Below, one piece after another: positions 61,618 to 64,000 of a DNA stretch of 64,000 nucleotides. Within the stretch, counting starts at the first letter, position 1. Every line of letters begins with the position of its first letter. The stretch comes from Actinomycetota bacterium (lineage in GTDB: Bacteria > Actinomycetota > UBA4738 > HRBIN12). The DNA is taken from positions 141,345-205,344 of the forward strand of contig DASSCU010000063.1 of assembly GCA_035697485.1 (NCBI GenBank). The letters are read 5' to 3'. The position numbers and the translations under genes are program-made. The notes under the pieces were generated by a model. It made no database searches and was not told the origin of the DNA. It saw nothing but the letters and a program-made list of their open reading frames with translations.

Positions 61618-63254
61618 CGGGCGCCCTTGCGGAACAGCAGGACGCCGATGGTTCGAAGGATGATGTACATGTCGAGCGAGAGCGACCAGTTCTCGATGTA
61701 GAAGAGATCCTGCTTGATCGCTTCCTCCGGACCGACGTCGCTGCGACCGTTCACCTGCCACCACCCGGTGAGCCCCGCACGCACCTCGTGACGTGGACCC
61801 AAGAGCTCGGGGTTCGCCTCGACCTGCTCCGCCGGAAGCGGGCGTGGCCCGACCAGGCTCATGTCACCCCGCACGACGTTCCACAGCTGCGGAAGCTCAT
61901 CGAGGCTCAGCGCCCGCAACACCTTGCCCACCCCCGTGATCGGGGGTGCGTCGCCACCCTTGAAGAACGGCTGCGTGCGGTCGACACCGCGAGCATCCAT
62001 ATCCCGATCGGCTCCGTGCACCATCGTGCGGAACTTGTACACGGTGAACGCTCGGTTGTCCTTCGTCACCCGCTTCTGCCGGAAGAGCACCGGCCCGGGC
62101 GACGTGATCGCGATCACTGCGGCGATCACCAGCTGGATGGGGAGTGTGATCAGCAGCGCGAAGCTGCCGGCGGCCATGTCGAACCCACGCTTGAGCGCTG
62201 CCTGGTTCCCGGAGAGCTCAGCCGGGCGTACGGACACGGTCATGACGGAACCGACCGGCTGCAGGGTCAGACGATGCGTCAGCATGTGCGGCACCCGGGC
62301 CACGAGGCGGAGCGCCAGGTGCTCCCGTCGAGACAGCTGCTGCACGGCGTCGAGGTCGGCGAGGCTCAAGACCGGCGACGCGACGACGATCGCTTCCGCG
62401 CTCGACTCGCGCACGACCCCGGCCAAGTCGCCGATCGGACCGAGGAAGTGCGGCGCCCCCGGCGTATCGCTCCCCCGCTCGTGCGCGACACGACCGATCG
62501 GGAAGAAGCCGCTGCGTTCGTCGTCGATCATCGCCCGCGACACGGCGGCCGCATCGCGCGCGGAGCCGATCACGATCGTCCGGTACGCCAGGAGCCCCTT
62601 CTGTCGCAAGCTTCGCGCGTACCGCCGCCACACCAGCCGGCTCGCGATCTCGAGCAGCACGAGCGTCAGGAGCGCGAAGCCGATGACAGGTGGACCGCCC
62701 GTGATGCTGCCCGCGCCGAGGATCAGCAGCAGCGCGGCACCCACCGACGTCGCACCGATCACGCGCCGGATCTCTTCTGGGGACGAGAGATGCCTCGACG
62801 CGTAGAGGCCGAAGGCGTGGAAGATGCCCACCCATGCCAGCGTGCCGACGATCGCGATCAACCAGCCGTATCGCCCGAGGGATTGGGCGACCACGATCTC
62901 GTCGAGCAGATCGGTGGCCGACAAGACGAGGTTGAGGCAGAGCACATCGCTCGCGACGAGGCCGGCCACCAACATCCGGTATCGGGTCTGGGTCGCGCCG
63001 TCGGGGGCAGCCAGCGCCCCCACGTCGGGCGGCGCGACCTCCGACGCGACGTCCGCGGGCGCCGCCCGTTCCGGCTGAAGGTCGCGGATGACCGCGACAT
63101 CGCCTTCTTGCGAGATCACGCTCAGGTCGTCGAGGACCTCCTCGACGACCTCGTCTTCGACCACGACCTCAGGAGGGGGTTCCAGTCGACCTTGACTGGC
63201 GGCCGCCTCTCCCGGCGTCGCATCCTCGATCCGTCGCTCCACCGATCGCCTCAT
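61614..63254 (-). CDS. Polyprenyl-phosphate sugar phosphotransferase (initiating enzyme)
   Basis: A 546-aa membrane enzyme that starts glycan synthesis by moving a sugar-phosphate onto the carrier lipid. The N terminus is a long acidic cytosolic stretch (about 1-90), then four membrane helices (about 93-205), a Rossmann-like domain and the catalytic bacterial transferase domain (about 350-546) with KRGFDMAAGSF, PGPVLFRQKRV, YKFRTMVHGAD, SLDELPQLWNVVRGDMSLVGPRP and AGLTGWWQVNGRS. Start uncertain; no clear ribosome site. Confidence 0.9.
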   Translation of the reverse strand: MRRSVERRIEDATPGEAAASQGRLEPPPEVVVEDEVVEEVLDDLSVISQEGDVAVIRDLQPERAAPADVASEVAPPDVGALAAPDGATQTRYRMLVAGLVASDVLCLNLVLSATDLLDEIVVAQSLGRYGWLIAIVGTLAWVGIFHAFGLYASRHLSSPEEIRRVIGATSVGAALLLILGAGSITGGPPVIGFALLTLVLLEIASRLVWRRYARSLRQKGLLAYRTIVIGSARDAAAVSRAMIDDERSGFFPIGRVAHERGSDTPGAPHFLGPIGDLAGVVRESSAEAIVVASPVLSLADLDAVQQLSRREHLALRLVARVPHMLTHRLTLQPVGSVMTVSVRPAELSGNQAALKRGFDMAAGSFALLITLPIQLVIAAVIAITSPGPVLFRQKRVTKDNRAFTVYKFRTMVHGADRDMDARGVDRTQPFFKGGDAPPITGVGKVLRALSLDELPQLWNVVRGDMSLVGPRPLPAEQVEANPELLGPRHEVRAGLTGWWQVNGRSDVGPEEAIKQDLFYIENWSLSLDMYIILRTIGVLLFRKGAR

Positions 63255-63352
63255 GTTCGCTCGTGTCGGGGGGAGATGTCGGCGAGACGTTCGGCCAAGC
63301 TGACGTCCCCACGTTCCAATTGTCCCTGGCGAGGAGGGTGACTGCCCTCATC

Positions 63353-63403
63353 CCCTGTATGGGGGACGATAACCACTCTAGGCGCGCTGTGCTATCCGAC
63401 CAA
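63353..63403 (-). promoter_or_regulatory. Promoter of the glycan operon
   Basis: TTGGTC (63403-63398), a 17-nt spacer and TAGAGT (63380-63375) on the minus strand. The leader of over 100 nt before the first gene contains a small CCCC-N5-GGGG hairpin near 63353-63366. Confidence 0.45.
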
Positions 63404-63456
63404 GGGGTGTTCCTTCGATGGTACAGACGGATGATGGCTTAGGTCGCATGCGCGAA

Positions 63457-63500
63457 CGCCGGCCGCAGCCGGACCTGGAAGGGTCCGGGAGCGGCCGGCG
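63457..63500. terminator. Large hairpin after the TadC-like gene
   Basis: A perfect 10-bp outer stem (CGCCGGCCGC / GCGGCCGGCG) encloses a 7-bp inner stem (CCGGACC / GGTCCGG) with a 6-nt loop. It lies 30 bp after the pilus gene's stop and probably ends that transcript. Confidence 0.6.
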
Positions 63501-63529
63501 CGAGGCGCGGGGCCGAGGTGCAGCTCGTG

Positions 63530-64000
63530 CTAGTTCGCGAAGAGCTGCGTGACGATCTGGATCGCCCCTGGGCCGACGATGACCACGAACAGGGCCGGCA
63601 AGATGCAGAGCACCAGGGGGAAGACGATCTTCACCGGCGTCTGCTGCGCCTTGGCCTCAGCGGCCTGACGGCGCTTGATGCGCAGCTGTTGTGCTTGGGT
63701 GCGCAACACGCTCGCGATCGACACACCGAACACGTCCGCCTGGATCATCGCGAGGGCGAACCCGTTCAGCTCCTCGACATCGGTGCGATCGGCCAGATGG
63801 CGGAACGCCTCGGAACGCGGCACGCCGAGCTGGATCTCCTGCAGCATGCGGGCGAACTCAGCCGAGAGCACGCCCGGCACGTTCTGCACGACCTGGGCGA
63901 TCGCGGCGTTGAGCGACAAGCCCGCCTCCACGCTGATCGTGAGCAGGTCGAGCGTGTCGGACAGGGTCTTGAGGATCTCCTTCTGACGCTCCTGCACCTT
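63530..64000 (-). CDS. TadC-like type II secretion system F-domain protein (5' part missing)
   Basis: The last 156 codons of a gene that enters from the right edge. VQERQKEILKTLSDTLDLLTISVEAGLSLNAAI, then FARMLQEIQLGVPRSEAFRHLADR and DVFGVSIASVLRTQAQQLRIKRRQAAEAKAQ are typical of the T2SSF domain of TadC. The C-terminal hydrophobic span (VFPLVLCILPALFVVIVGPG) is its last membrane helix. TadB/TadC form the inner-membrane platform of Flp/tight-adherence pili. The true start lies outside. Confidence 0.85.
   Translation of the reverse strand, partial: KVQERQKEILKTLSDTLDLLTISVEAGLSLNAAIAQVVQNVPGVLSAEFARMLQEIQLGVPRSEAFRHLADRTDVEELNGFALAMIQADVFGVSIASVLRTQAQQLRIKRRQAAEAKAQQTPVKIVFPLVLCILPALFVVIVGPGAIQIVTQLFAN

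Noticed and set aside
1..64000. Insertion sequences, integrases, phage genes, toxin-antitoxin pairs or defence systems
   Set aside because: No transposase, recombinase, restriction or toxin motif was recognised; the window looks like ordinary chromosome.

Overview
The window is GC-rich (I estimate about 70%) and tightly packed with genes. The content points to an actinobacterium, probably a deep-branching or uncultured one. The evidence is a histidine-phosphatase / DUF3090 / PI3-4-kinase-like trio also seen in mycobacteria and streptomycetes, a MutT1-type NUDIX–histidine phosphatase fusion, an OtsAB trehalose pathway beside a GH15 enzyme, a SenX3/RegX3-like phosphate switch with a Streptomyces-type PHO box, an F420-hydrogenase beta-subunit-like protein, and a TAF-TG surface anchor. 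Many genes have a TAnnnT -10 box ending 6-11 nt before the start codon and no Shine-Dalgarno, so leaderless transcription looks common. No rRNA, tRNA, CRISPR array, insertion sequence or phage gene was found.

Layout. 1-10.3 kb: a truncated NUDIX gene and an M20 peptidase sharing a symmetric divergent promoter; an A-type Fe-S carrier; a blue-copper lipoprotein; an FrhB-like Fe-S protein; a multi-PAS histidine kinase; a secreted alpha/beta hydrolase; a 7Fe ferredoxin; a second hydrolase. 10.1-16.5 kb: a probable GABA/putrescine catabolic module (two aldehyde dehydrogenases, PucR regulator, GabT) with a perfect 15-bp palindrome on the pucR promoter. 16.5-22.1 kb: an MFS exporter, then trehalose synthesis (otsA, otsB) and a GH15 trehalase/glucoamylase-like gene. 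22.1-26.8 kb: an MmpL-type transporter with a very long coiled-coil hairpin, a DksA-like zinc protein coupled to a cysteine-poor IscA-like protein, and a DNA glycosylase. 26.8-31.2 kb: two paralogous SLC41/MgtE-type carriers joined to a PhoU-TrkA_C protein, then a double RAM-domain protein. 31.2-35.2 kb: ispH, a lytic-transglycosylase-like exoprotein with a structured leader, corA plus a small partner, and a GNAT protein.

35.2-48.9 kb is a phosphate island. It holds ppk1, a CYTH-CHAD protein and a NUDIX-phosphatase fusion (translationally coupled by GTGA overlaps); two DUF47 proteins and a Pit permease; pstSCAB-phoU-regX3; and a divergent sensor kinase with a PHO box between it and pstS. 48.9-53.5 kb carries the actinobacterial trio, ogt, a thioredoxin-like lipoprotein and a rhomboid protease. 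53.5-55.9 kb has a beta-propeller protein and pheA. 55.9-63.3 kb is a surface-glycan locus (DUF4012 protein, anchored surface protein, UDP-xylose synthase, UDP-glucose dehydrogenase, GT26 transferase, polyprenyl-phosphate sugar transferase). The window ends inside a TadC-like pilus gene.

The strongest novelty candidates are regulatory: the mirror-image leaderless promoter at 198-217, the PucR palindrome, and the tandemly duplicated promoter segment with an overlapping leader ORF before the first SLC41 gene. Among proteins they are the SLC41/PhoU-TrkA_C operon, the coupled polyphosphate operon, the MmpL coiled coil and the DksA/IscA-like pair.
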